64,000 nucleotides of DNA, from the NCBI GenBank assembly GCA_037176885.1, contig JAWWNJ010000081.1, positions 372,001 to 436,000 on the forward strand. Direction: 5' to 3'. This stretch comes from Favolaschia claudopus (lineage: Eukaryota > Basidiomycota > Agaricomycetes > Agaricales > Mycenaceae). The position numbers and the translations under genes are program-made. The notes under the pieces were generated by a model. The model worked only from the letters and a program-made list of their open reading frames with translations. It did not search any database and was not told where the DNA came from. Each line of letters opens with the position of its first letter. The first letter of the stretch is position 1. Shown in pieces: positions 23,433 through 32,950 of this stretch.

Positions 23433-24547
23433 TGCGAGTCGATTTCAGCCAACAGTTGAGCAGAATTCCCAATCTCCTGCCTGCGTCTAGAGTTTCGAGA
23501 GAGCAAGACAAGATCGAGACTGGTGCGTTGTCGAAGTCTTCAAGAAAATTCAAGATTCCAGCCCGCTAAGATAGCCTCCGAAACCGGTTTCTCCTAGTGC
23601 CACTACTGAACGGTAGGTGACCGCAGTGAAAGGATCGTAAATTCAAAAACACCAGATGCCCAGTGCGGCCTCAGGCTGAGGGAGCCGGCGCCAAATGAGG
23701 ACCTGAAAGAGGGAGAGAAGAGGCAGGGTGGGAATCGGTGGAAACCTCTTGGCTTCTCCCGCCATCCTCACGCTCTGCTGTCTTGTCTTGCCGTTTTCAT
23801 TACGAAGGCTGATAGCTTTTCCACAAGCCCAGCTAGTTATAACGATATGGACTGGATACAACGTTTATACTACTAGATATTTTGACACTATAAGTATAGG
23901 CCCATGCCTATGATGTCCACCAGAGCAGCGGATTGGCGCGTGGACTGGCACGAGTTCCGAAAGAGCGATATATAGAATATTAGGCACTATGCGCCAAAAT
24001 CAAGTTACAGTCCTCTCATGGCCTACAAGCCGGCCATCTCTCAAACCCAGCATTATCATCGCCTACGCACTCAAATCTCTCGCAGCCTCCCTCAAACACG
24101 TCAACTGAGATATAATCTGATACCGCGATTCTTCCGGAGGAAAGGGAAAAGCTGGGTTGGGGTGAAGAGTGGTATGAGCGGTGATGCGTCGCTGAAACCA
24201 GCATACACGCGCTGGAGAGGGAAACTACATATCGTTGGGCAGCTGTACGCGGAGCTCTAGAGTAAAATTCGAGCGCATGACTGAGGAGCGTCGGCGGGGA
24301 GGAAAGAGAGCGTGTGGGCGCTCAAGAGAGAGGTAGAATTGGGGGAAGCGAATGGGTGGGTAATGCGGAAGGCGGAAGGCGGAAGAAGGCGACGTCGAGA
24401 CGAGGGAAATGACAAAGCTGTCAAATTTCGAGTCTGTCTCTATCTTTGTGAGCCGCTCATGCGTATCGTCAGATTGACTCGGGTTTATAATACTATGGGA
24501 GTTGTATGAGCGACAAAGAGTTACGATAGTGAAAAGCAGGGATACCT
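23433..24547. other. Intergenic region
   Basis: No gene recognised. Open stretches on both strands are short and without domain features. Confidence 0.35.
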
Positions 24548-26080
24548 TTAATGATCATAGCCAGTGATACTGACATTCAAACCCTGCTCTCTATATGTCT
24601 CCAACTTCTTCGCAAACCATGGGCTGAAATGGCTATCCTCCTCGTATAAGCCCTCGTCGTTGCACTGGATATAGATCGACGACCAGCGGGAAACTTGAGG
24701 AGCCAAGGGCGGATCATCTGTCCACCATCGCGACTGAATCATACGGTCCAACGTCTCTTCATTGAAGCTGCTATCCGTGTAGGTCCAGTCGATATATCTA
24801 AGTTTGGGGGCGACGTTCATCGCTCGTGTCGGCGTATACCGGAGGGCGAGAAAGATAGATTCGTCGATGCAATACATGCACGCATCCAGCTCCAATTTCA
24901 CGAGCGAAGGGGCATGCCGAAGGATATCCAATAGATCGTCGGAGTCAAGATCTGCGTTTACGATTGTCAGGCGCTCGAGATTGGGGCATCTGAGCTGGAA
25001 CTCAGTGAATTCTTCAGCGTCCCATGGCGCATCCGAAGGAGACAAGTGGAATGTTTTTAAAGCGGGTAAATCCAAGGGGGCGATGAATGGTATAAAGTAG
25101 TAGTCGTCTGGTTCCTCATCCTCGTCATCCTCGTCTCCGCCATCCTCTTCTCCCATGGACTTGAAGTCAATTGTCAGGGACTTGAGCCTCTCGAGGCAGA
25201 TTAAAGACGATCGCGAGTTAGGAAGATACCCGCACAATCTGGTGCAGAAAGATGCAGTTTCAAGAGCGGTACATTGAACAAGAGCGTTCAGACATTCCAT
25301 GGGGTCTGGGTCCGTTATATTGAGGGACGACAGCTGGGACCACGGTAGCAAAAGTTTACTACTGCATTGGGTATTGAGGCAGATTCGGTGGAGTTTTTTC
25401 GCCGTCAAGAAGACGGACAGCTCCGAATGATGATCGGTGTCTGTGCTTCGCAACTGCAGTTGTTCGAGAGACTTCAATGAGTCGTCAGGAATACGGAAGA
25501 GCAGATCGAGCGAGTCGAACTTGAAGACTGCACTTTTCCATCGTTCTACCGCCATGAGTAATACGTCCATTAGCTGCTCTGCGTCCACACTCTTCAGGTG
25601 CTTCTTGAAGACGCGCAAGTGGATAGGGATAGGAAAAGGCGCAGATCTATCCAGCCACTGCTTAGTGCTAGCAAGATGGTCCGCACTGGGGGTCGTCCTG
25701 AGCGTATTGGCAAGAATTCCCGTATATAATCGAGGAGTAGTGAGGGCAACACGTCTCCAATATGAACAGATTTGCGATAATGCTTGGATTTTGCGGATTC
25801 GTTCCCGCCCGTTATCCTTGCGATAGCTGTCGCGCACGGCGAGGAAAACTTCGGCAAGAAGCTCAGGAGGGAGCTTCTTGACTGGCGCAATTGCTTTCCT
25901 TAACCTGGCAATGATACTGCGCTCGTGCTCACGCTGACGCTCCAGATCCCTAATCTGCGACTCTATGCCCATGATTTTCGCTTCTCCCGCTTCGATGAGG
26001 AGTCTAGCGTGTACCTCAAACGTCTCGGTAGGCAACTGCGCTAGGTGGGCGAGGAGAGTTTTGGAGTCTGAGGTTTGCAT
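24548..26080 (-). CDS. F-box protein with N-terminal coiled coil (paralog 1)
   Basis: This is a single-exon gene of about 510 codons. Starting at MQTSDSKTLLAHLAQLP, it has a charged coiled coil (KIMGIESQIRDLERQREHER), then KKLPPELLAEVFLAV, the F-box, and ALSQICSYWRRVALTTPRLY. The rest is leucine-rich with weak repeats and an acidic EEDGGDEDDEDEEPDD insert. It ends near LNVSITGYDH. The start at 26080 is chosen because the paralogs begin with the same MQT/MQA; an in-frame ATG at 26110 is also possible. Expected role: substrate receptor of an SCF ubiquitin ligase; the substrate is unknown. Two close paralogs follow on the same strand. Confidence 0.8.
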   Translation of the reverse strand: MQTSDSKTLLAHLAQLPTETFEVHARLLIEAGEAKIMGIESQIRDLERQREHERSIIARLRKAIAPVKKLPPELLAEVFLAVRDSYRKDNGRERIRKIQALSQICSYWRRVALTTPRLYTGILANTLRTTPSADHLASTKQWLDRSAPFPIPIHLRVFKKHLKSVDAEQLMDVLLMAVERWKSAVFKFDSLDLLFRIPDDSLKSLEQLQLRSTDTDHHSELSVFLTAKKLHRICLNTQCSSKLLLPWSQLSSLNITDPDPMECLNALVQCTALETASFCTRLCGYLPNSRSSLICLERLKSLTIDFKSMGEEDGGDEDDEDEEPDDYYFIPFIAPLDLPALKTFHLSPSDAPWDAEEFTEFQLRCPNLERLTIVNADLDSDDLLDILRHAPSLVKLELDACMYCIDESIFLALRYTPTRAMNVAPKLRYIDWTYTDSSFNEETLDRMIQSRWWTDDPPLAPQVSRWSSIYIQCNDEGLYEEDSHFSPWFAKKLETYREQGLNVSITGYDH

Positions 26081-26466
26081 GGTTTCCGGTGCCGATGAGG
26101 CTCCCAACATGTTGACACACGAAACACGATGCGCAGACGCGACAGAATCGGTTGAGATTGATGAAGACGAGAGTAGGAGAAAAGGGTCAAAATTGGCGTC
26201 ACACACTGAGGGTCACACATACGACTCGGAATTTACAACTACTTTGCGGACGGATGACAGATGCTACCTGTCTTAGCCTTCTATACTCTCGCTATATAGA
26301 CAGTGGATTTTTTCTAGGACAGTCTACAGATTCTCGGACCGCTGATACGAGTCGAACGGCGACGCAAGCGATCCTTCCAAAATTACGGTCAATCGCTGAT
26401 ACATACTCATGCACTGTCAGAGCTGCATGAGCGACAAAAACCGAGAAAGAAACGCGGGAATACCTT

Positions 26467-27969
26467 CTACTGTGATCCTGAATATCCATGCACCTGGACG
26501 TCTAAACCTTGGGATCGATATTCCTCTAACTTGCCTGCAAACCAGGGACTGAATTCGTTGTCAAGCTCATCTTCGTCTCCACATTGTATATTGATCGACG
26601 ACCACCTGGAAACTTGCGGAAGGGGCGTGAGACCTGGCATCTGCGCGTCCGTCCACCATCGGGACTGGATCATCGCATCTAGAGCCTCTTCGCTAAAATT
26701 GTTCCCTGTGCGCGTCCAGCGGAGGCACTGTAGTTTTGGGGCGATATGTATGGTATCCGACAGCGAATACTGGAGAGCAACGAAGATAGAATCATCGATG
26801 CACTCCATGTAGGCATACAGCTCAAGAGTGACGAGCGAAGGGGCATGACGAAGTACAGCCAACAAATCGTTGGGGTCCAGGATTGATCTTGTGATGCTCA
26901 AACACTCGATATTGAGACATCTAAGGAGAAATTGAGAGAACTCGGTAGATGGCCAAGGGAACTGCGAAGAGACGAGTTCCAGCGTGGTCAAGGAAGGCAG
27001 GGCAAGGTGAGTGATGAAAGGTGCGTAGATGCCTTGAGCCTCAAACTCGACAGAGAGGAATGAGAGCCGGTCGAGGGTGGTTATCGACCGCTGAGACATA
27101 TCAGGAGGATGCTTCCATAGCTCGGTACAAAATACAGCGTTTTCGAGGGTGGCACATCGAACGAGAACTTCCAGACATTCCATGGGGTCTGGATCCGTTA
27201 TCGTGATGGAGGAGAGTTGGGACCACGGCAGTAAGAACTTGCTGGTGCAGTGAGTGTCAAGGCATAGGCTATGAAGGTGTCCCGCGGTCAGGAATGCTGG
27301 TAACTTTGAATGATTTGCCTTGTCTGGGTTGCACAAGTCTAATTCTTCAAGGGATTGCAAAGAACCGACAGGAATAGCGGAAAGCACATCAAGCGAGAAA
27401 ACGGTGAAATCCGCCGCTTTCCAGCGTCCTGCTACAGTCGCCAACGTGTCCACCAACGATTGTGCGTCGACAGTTTCCCAGCAAAGCTGTCCGATATACA
27501 AGTACACGGGAATGTGGAAAGGGGCAGACCTATCAAGCCACTTTTGTATACCAGCAAGGCTGCTCGATGTCGGCGTCTTCTTTGGCGTATTGCAAAGTCT
27601 GTCTGTCCAGAGTTGGGGAGTAGTAAGTGCGACACTTCTCCAAAACGCACAGACATGCGATAACTCTTGTGTTTTACGGATACGATTTTTTTCGAAATGA
27701 TGGGGGTAGCTGTCGCGTACGAGGAGAAAAATTTCAACAAGAAGCTCGGCGGCGGGAAGCTTCTTAATTGGCGCGATTGCCATCCGTAGTTGGGCAACGA
27801 TGCCGCGCTCTCTGTCGCGCAAGCGCTCTAAATCCCGAATTTGAGACTCTATACGCATGATATTGGCTTCTGCAGCGTCAATGAGGGCTTTTGCATGAGC
27901 TTCAAAGGCCCCCGCGCTTGGTAGCTGCGTGTAGAGAGCTGCGAAGTCCAGTGCCTGTCCGGTCTGCAT
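26467..27969 (-). CDS. F-box protein with N-terminal coiled coil (paralog 2)
   Basis: Single exon of about 500 codons starting MQTGQALDFAALYTQLP. The coiled coil NIMRIESQIRDLERLRDRER and the F-box block KKLPAAELLVEIFLLVRDSY are followed by ELSHVCAFWRSVALTTPQLW. The C-terminal part shares many blocks with paralogs 1 and 3, such as LPWSQLSSITITDPDPMECL, HAPSLVTLELYAYMECIDDS and DAMIQSRWWTD. The F-box has one extra Ala (LPAAELL) compared with paralogs 1 and 3. Function as for paralog 1, inferred from the domain only. Confidence 0.8.
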   Translation of the reverse strand: MQTGQALDFAALYTQLPSAGAFEAHAKALIDAAEANIMRIESQIRDLERLRDRERGIVAQLRMAIAPIKKLPAAELLVEIFLLVRDSYPHHFEKNRIRKTQELSHVCAFWRSVALTTPQLWTDRLCNTPKKTPTSSSLAGIQKWLDRSAPFHIPVYLYIGQLCWETVDAQSLVDTLATVAGRWKAADFTVFSLDVLSAIPVGSLQSLEELDLCNPDKANHSKLPAFLTAGHLHSLCLDTHCTSKFLLPWSQLSSITITDPDPMECLEVLVRCATLENAVFCTELWKHPPDMSQRSITTLDRLSFLSVEFEAQGIYAPFITHLALPSLTTLELVSSQFPWPSTEFSQFLLRCLNIECLSITRSILDPNDLLAVLRHAPSLVTLELYAYMECIDDSIFVALQYSLSDTIHIAPKLQCLRWTRTGNNFSEEALDAMIQSRWWTDAQMPGLTPLPQVSRWSSINIQCGDEDELDNEFSPWFAGKLEEYRSQGLDVQVHGYSGSQ

Positions 27970-28319
27970 TTTGTGCCACAATGCCAGCCACCGGCGTCGT
28001 CGACGAATAAGTCGCGTTACGCCGAGATATGTACTTGTGGTGCGCGTTCGCGATAAGTAGTCTCAAAGTGAGTCCTACTGACTGGTAGAAGCTCAGAAGG
28101 CGGAGGATGAAGAAAGTAAGAAGCAAAGCCTATGCCGTCACACAGCCACTGGCCGCTAAAATAAATGATAAATCTGTACGATTTGGCATTTGCCTACAAT
28201 TCTAAGGTGAAGAACGTAGAGATACGCAAAATACGAAGGGTGCTAGAGGATTACAGTACTATGGAGACGGCGCTGTGGGTAACAAACTCTGAGGAGCGGC
28301 CCGGGGAGAAGAGATTTAA

Positions 28320-28800
28320 TTAAATGTCCTCTTCTCCGATGCAGAGCATCCGTTTTTTTTTGTCAGGCGCTCGCGACTCTGTCAAGAAAACGATCGCTAG
28401 AATCAACGCGTACCCCAAGCACTTGGGCTTTGAATTTCCCAGTTCTTTACTCCGGATTGTACCCTGGTCGTTCGTATTCGCCTCGAATATCGGATTGGAG
28501 GTCTCATTGTTGTGTGCTAACCCCGGGACGATGCAAAGAGTAGCGGAAGCGAGTGCTTCCGCGCGTCTGGCCTTGTTTCGTGACATCCACATAGTCAGCA
28601 GTGGGGGTCTTTCTTCGGAGAGGAGGGGCGGAATTGGTCGGATAACTGGGGAGTGATATGCGCAACACGTTGCGTCAAGCGTCGGATTTCTTTGATTCAA
28701 GGAGCCAAGGTCTGTCGTGGTTGCCGCCTGGTACATAGAGAAAATCTCGACCAGCAGCTCGGGCGGTAGATTCCATAGATGCGTACAACAGCGCCGAGGA
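28320..28800 (-). pseudogene. F-box gene fragment
   Basis: On the minus strand the frame through 28710-28790 reads THLWNLPPELLVEIFSMYQA, an F-box start. It is preceded by other frames without a coiled coil and followed by sequence with no likeness to the neighbouring F-box proteins, although it stays open down to 28320. It is most likely a broken copy of the neighbouring family or of another F-box gene. A real but divergent gene with unseen introns is possible. Confidence 0.4.
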
Positions 28801-29227
28801 TGCTGGCGTGCGGTGGTATGGAGACAGGATTCGGGGGCTGATGCACCCTGGGGACGAGACGAGCCCGCGACCCCGACACCACAATCTCTGCACAGGCAAA
28901 CTGAGCATCTCTGTCGCTGTAGCTATGACCGCGCACGTCGGGACGGAACGGTCGAGACCTGGGGCGCTTTCCGTTCTCTCCGCCCGAACTTCCGATTGAA
29001 ATATGCAATGTGGCTGATATAGTGGGGGAACTGGTGTGTGCTGATCGATTCTGCGTCACCAGGCAGAAGGGCAACGAAAGCGATGTTTCGGAGCTTGATG
29101 ACGAAACAGCATCGCGGCGAAGGGGGGCTGTACGATTCAAGTAACCAGCGAACGATACGAAAAAATTATATCCTATACAGTAGATGCATTAGCAAATTAG
29201 GAGTTTAGGACACGCGAAGAATACCCA

Positions 29228-30745
29228 CTATTCTTCAAATTCATATCCGCAAACATCTACGTTCAAGCCTTGAGCTTTATAAAGCTCCAATTTCGCAAGG
29301 ATATGAGGACTAAAGCTTTTACTCGGGCCATCATCGGAACAATGGATATAGATGCACGACCAGCGGGAGACTGGAGGAGGAGAAGGAAGGGTAAGGAGCT
29401 GCTCGTCCGTCCACCACCGCGATTGTATCATGGCGTCCAAGTCGTCTTCGCCGAAACTACTCCCTGCATAGGACATAGAAAGTGTTTGTAACTTGGGAGC
29501 CAAAATCGGGGTTTGTGTCGGGACGTATTGGAGCCCGAGGATAATCGAGTCATCCAAACAGAATCGGCAGAGCTCCATATCGAGATCTACGAGGGAAGGG
29601 GCATTCTGAAGGACGGCCAGAAGGTCGTTGGGATCCAGCTCACAGCCTACGAATGTTAGGTGATCTATATTGGGAGAGCGGCGCTGGAATCCCGAAAAGT
29701 CTACAGAAGACCAAAGGTCACCCATATCCATGGTAATCTTGAGCTTCTTCAAGGCGGGTAGGGAGAGATGAGCGAAGAATGGGCCTGTCAAGTCTCCCCG
29801 CATGTTATGGTACTCGAAATCGATCGTGAGCTCTTCCAGTCGCGAGAGCGTAGTCATGGGGCGTTGTGACATATCGGGGGGTTCCTTCCATGGGGGTGTC
29901 TCAATTGTGGCGTGGGTTACGCTGGTACACTGAACCAAGGCGTTGAGACACTCGAGAGGATCGTCGTCGTCGATGTCGAGAACGGTGATCTGGGCCCATG
30001 GCAATACAAATTTACTGGTTCTGCATGTACGCAGCGTGACGGTCTTGAGGTGTGGCGCCGTCAGGAGGGGTCGCGTTAGCTCGTGATGCTTATTGTCCCC
30101 ACTCGACAGATCGAAAGTCCGAAGAGACGGTAGGGAGACCGTACGAATGCGACGGAGGACGTCAAGCGAGGAAAGCCTGAACGTCGCAGAGTGCCATCGG
30201 TGTGCCGTAGCAGACATTATGTCCATCAACGGTCCAGCGTCCACACTTCTCCACTTTTCCCCCCAGTTTTCCAGGTGGATGGGGATGGAATACGGTGAAG
30301 ACCTTTCCAGCCACTGTTTCGTGACGGCCAGATAATCGGCATCAGGAGTTTTCTGCAGCCTGAATACCAGCGATTCTCTGAAGAGACGGGGCGTCGTATG
30401 CACGATACGTCTCCAATATGCGCAAACTTGAGACAGCCTTTGGACGTTTTTGACGCGCGCTTTCCGATCATGAAAGGACGACCAATGCCAGCGGCATACA
30501 AGACTGAAAATTTCCACAAGAAGCTCGGCAGGTAGCTTGTTAACGGGCGCAATCGCCATTCGTAGTCGGGCAATGACACCGCGCTCCCGGTCCCGTAGTC
30601 GTTCCAAATCCCGAATTTGGGACTCTATACGCGCGATATTCGCTTCCGAGGCGGCGATGAGGGTTTTAGCCTGTGTTTCGAATGTTGTAGTCGGCAATTG
30701 CATTAGTTGGCTGAAGAGAACATCTGGTGAGTCTGCAGCCTGCAT
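29228..30745 (-). CDS. F-box protein with N-terminal coiled coil (paralog 3)
   Basis: Single exon of 505 codons starting MQAADSPDVLFSQLMQLPTT. It has the coiled coil NIARIESQIRDLERLRDRER, the F-box NKLPAELLVEIFSLVCRWHW and LSQVCAYWRRIVHTTPRLF. The leucine-rich rest includes LPWAQITVLDIDDDDPLECL, NAPSLVDLDMELCRFCLDDS and DAMIQSRWWTDEQ, and the protein ends LNVDVCGYEFEE. Closely related to paralogs 1 and 2 along the whole length, which marks local duplication. Likely SCF substrate receptor; target unknown. Confidence 0.8.
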   Translation of the reverse strand: MQAADSPDVLFSQLMQLPTTTFETQAKTLIAASEANIARIESQIRDLERLRDRERGVIARLRMAIAPVNKLPAELLVEIFSLVCRWHWSSFHDRKARVKNVQRLSQVCAYWRRIVHTTPRLFRESLVFRLQKTPDADYLAVTKQWLERSSPYSIPIHLENWGEKWRSVDAGPLMDIMSATAHRWHSATFRLSSLDVLRRIRTVSLPSLRTFDLSSGDNKHHELTRPLLTAPHLKTVTLRTCRTSKFVLPWAQITVLDIDDDDPLECLNALVQCTSVTHATIETPPWKEPPDMSQRPMTTLSRLEELTIDFEYHNMRGDLTGPFFAHLSLPALKKLKITMDMGDLWSSVDFSGFQRRSPNIDHLTFVGCELDPNDLLAVLQNAPSLVDLDMELCRFCLDDSIILGLQYVPTQTPILAPKLQTLSMSYAGSSFGEDDLDAMIQSRWWTDEQLLTLPSPPPVSRWSCIYIHCSDDGPSKSFSPHILAKLELYKAQGLNVDVCGYEFEE

Positions 30746-31372
30746 TGCACTATTGTCCGCCTCAGGTTAGTTGTATTGCTTGAGATTAGTTTGAGCTTAC
30801 GCGTACGAGAGCTAATTATCCCGCGCAACGCGACCTTTCTACTCTGTTCCTCGACAATATCTTTGGTGGCTCGTACGTGGTGGTCGAAATCGGGGGCGCA
30901 CGCCGCAGTCACAGAGGGTCACGCTTTGCACCTTGCCCACCTACCACGATCTGCTTGATACAACTTGAGCTCGATATTGGAAATCTCTGGAATGCCGGGG
31001 ATTAGCAGGACTCGGAAAATGCGTGAAGACTGAAGACGACAGCTGCGGCCATTCGCAGCTGAACTTGAGAAGTGGCCGTCTATTCCGACCCTGGTCCCTG
31101 AGGCTACGAGCTGCTGTCTCTGAGCTTCTGCTTTCTGGAATATTTCGAATCGGTGCACGGGTTCACGGTCTTGCCGATTTTGCGAAAATGCGCGATGCAC
31201 ATAGAAAACCGGCGGCCCGTCTGAATCTTGTCTCAGTTGTTGCTTCATTCCGCAAGACACAATCTATGTCTGATAACCTCTTAAACGCTAACGCTACACT
31301 AGCAGTACAACTTGAAGAAGCCCCTTGTCGCGATCTAGCTCTTCTGTTGGCCTACTTTCTGTTCTTACCTGA
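30746..31372. other. Intergenic region
   Basis: Divergent region between F-box paralog 3 and DUF6534 copy C. A minus-strand open stretch (30919-31260) has no recognisable features and is not called as a gene. Confidence 0.35.
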
Positions 31373-32603
31373 ATGTCCTTGCTCGATGTCACAACCATGT
31401 ACGTTGTTCCAAGTTGGTAATAATGTCTACTTTGTCTCAGCGGCTTTCCTAGCACAATACCCCTCATAATCGGCGCCTGTCTAAATTTCTTTCTCTGCGG
31501 CGTATTGATAACACAAGCTTGTCGGCGTTCTTTTTCAAATTGGCTTTCGAAATGCATCATTGACCTTCTCCGTAGACATATACGGTGTCTGCTTTCCGAA
31601 GGACTCCCGCGTTATCAAATGCCTAGGTTGGATTGAATTCCGTCTTCAAAGCCCGCCTAACACCATCCTCTGCAGTCTGCTTTGTTCTTTTGGCAATTTT
31701 GGTTGACGCTTGCCTCAACGCCTCGGATATCGTGTTTTGGTACTCAACTTCATTCGGCGATGTGACAAAATTCTCCCAAAAACGATTCTCAAAGTTCTAC
31801 CTTCCAATCATGGGCTCGTTTATAGCAACTCTCCTACATTTCTTTTTCTGCTTCCGCATCAGGGTCATCCGTCCCTCAGTATGGCCCATCTGCATAGTGA
31901 TTGCTTTGGTACGTGCCTCCCTTGTAGTTATATCGAGTCGGCGACTCATCCCATTCCATGGAAACCAGGTGGCCTCGGGCCAATTGGCGGGAGGGCTGAC
32001 CAGTGGCACACTCGCTTTCGTTGAGGATTCCCATGGCTCCGGCTCGTTTGACCATGACCTCGTCAAATTGCACACCAGTGCTCACAAGATCACCCTGTAC
32101 ATCTGGCTGGTCTGTGGTACAGCCGCTGACATCCTCATTGCTCTCGTCATGACTGCCCTTGTGCGTTCTCCATCTCTCAAACCCGTGGATGCTCAACTGC
32201 TCGTCAATCTAGCTCATTAACCCGGGCACAGTCAGCAAGTCGACTCGAAACGTTACGAACAAAATCATCCGCTTGGTGCTGGAGACGAATACCTGTACAG
32301 CTGCCGTCGCTCTTATTGGACTAGTGTTGTTCATGGTCCTTCCTGTGGGTCGGCTTCAGGCCTTCTCATATTTACGGTGCGACGCTGACAGCTACGATCT
32401 AGCCCTCCAACCTATATGCATACATCCCGGCCGCTGCCGTACCCGGGGTGTAAGCGTTATCTTTTTTTGCTCTGTGCCAACTCGCCGCCTTACGCTCCAT
32501 CAGGTACGCTAACACGCTGCTATTCACACTGAACAACCGCGCACTCCTTCGGCGCTCACGAAACAATTACATCCAGCACCTCTCCGTCGACCCGTCGACT
32601 TGA
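31373..32603 (+). CDS. DUF6534 multi-pass membrane protein (copy C)
   Basis: Exon 1, MSLLDVTTI, splices (AT|gtacgt...cctag|C) to TIPLIIGACLNFFLCGVLIT. Then follow YGVCFPKDSRVIKCL, VCFVLLAILVDACLNASDIV, FWYSTSFGDVTKFS, FSKFYLPIMGSFIATLLHFF, GGLTSGTLAFVEDS, LYIWLVCGTAADILIALVMT, NKIIRLVLETNTCTAAVALI and PSNLYAYIPAAAVPG, with YANTLLFTLNNRALLRRSR as the C-terminal signature and the end at DPST. The gene shares exon order with copies A and B. Multi-pass membrane protein of unknown role. Confidence 0.8.
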
Positions 32604-32950
32604 TAGTCGTGGAGACCTCCCGTGACTGGCATGTGTCGCAATCGATATAGTCAATGTATCGCTTTCCGAAAACTTGTCGCGGTGTCCGGCGCCAGCAACA
32701 GAGTCTTCGGCTACCGCAGTGCAATTAGATCCCGCTAGTTCCGCAAGGACGGTCTCGCATCTCGTGTACAGTAAATTATAATGCAGAATCCCGTTGTCCT
32801 GCTGCCGATGCTGATCTTTGAGTTTCGACACTGAATTCAAGACAAAAACGTAGCTGCACAAAGTCGCGCTGCCGTTCAGTTTGATGGTCCAGCCCTCCGA
32901 TAATACCTTGAAATTACGCAGAAACACGAGAATATATACCACTCTCAGGC
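32604..32950. other. Short convergent intergenic region
   Basis: Space between the 3-prime ends of DUF6534 copy C and the ENTH gene. Nothing recognised. Confidence 0.4.
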
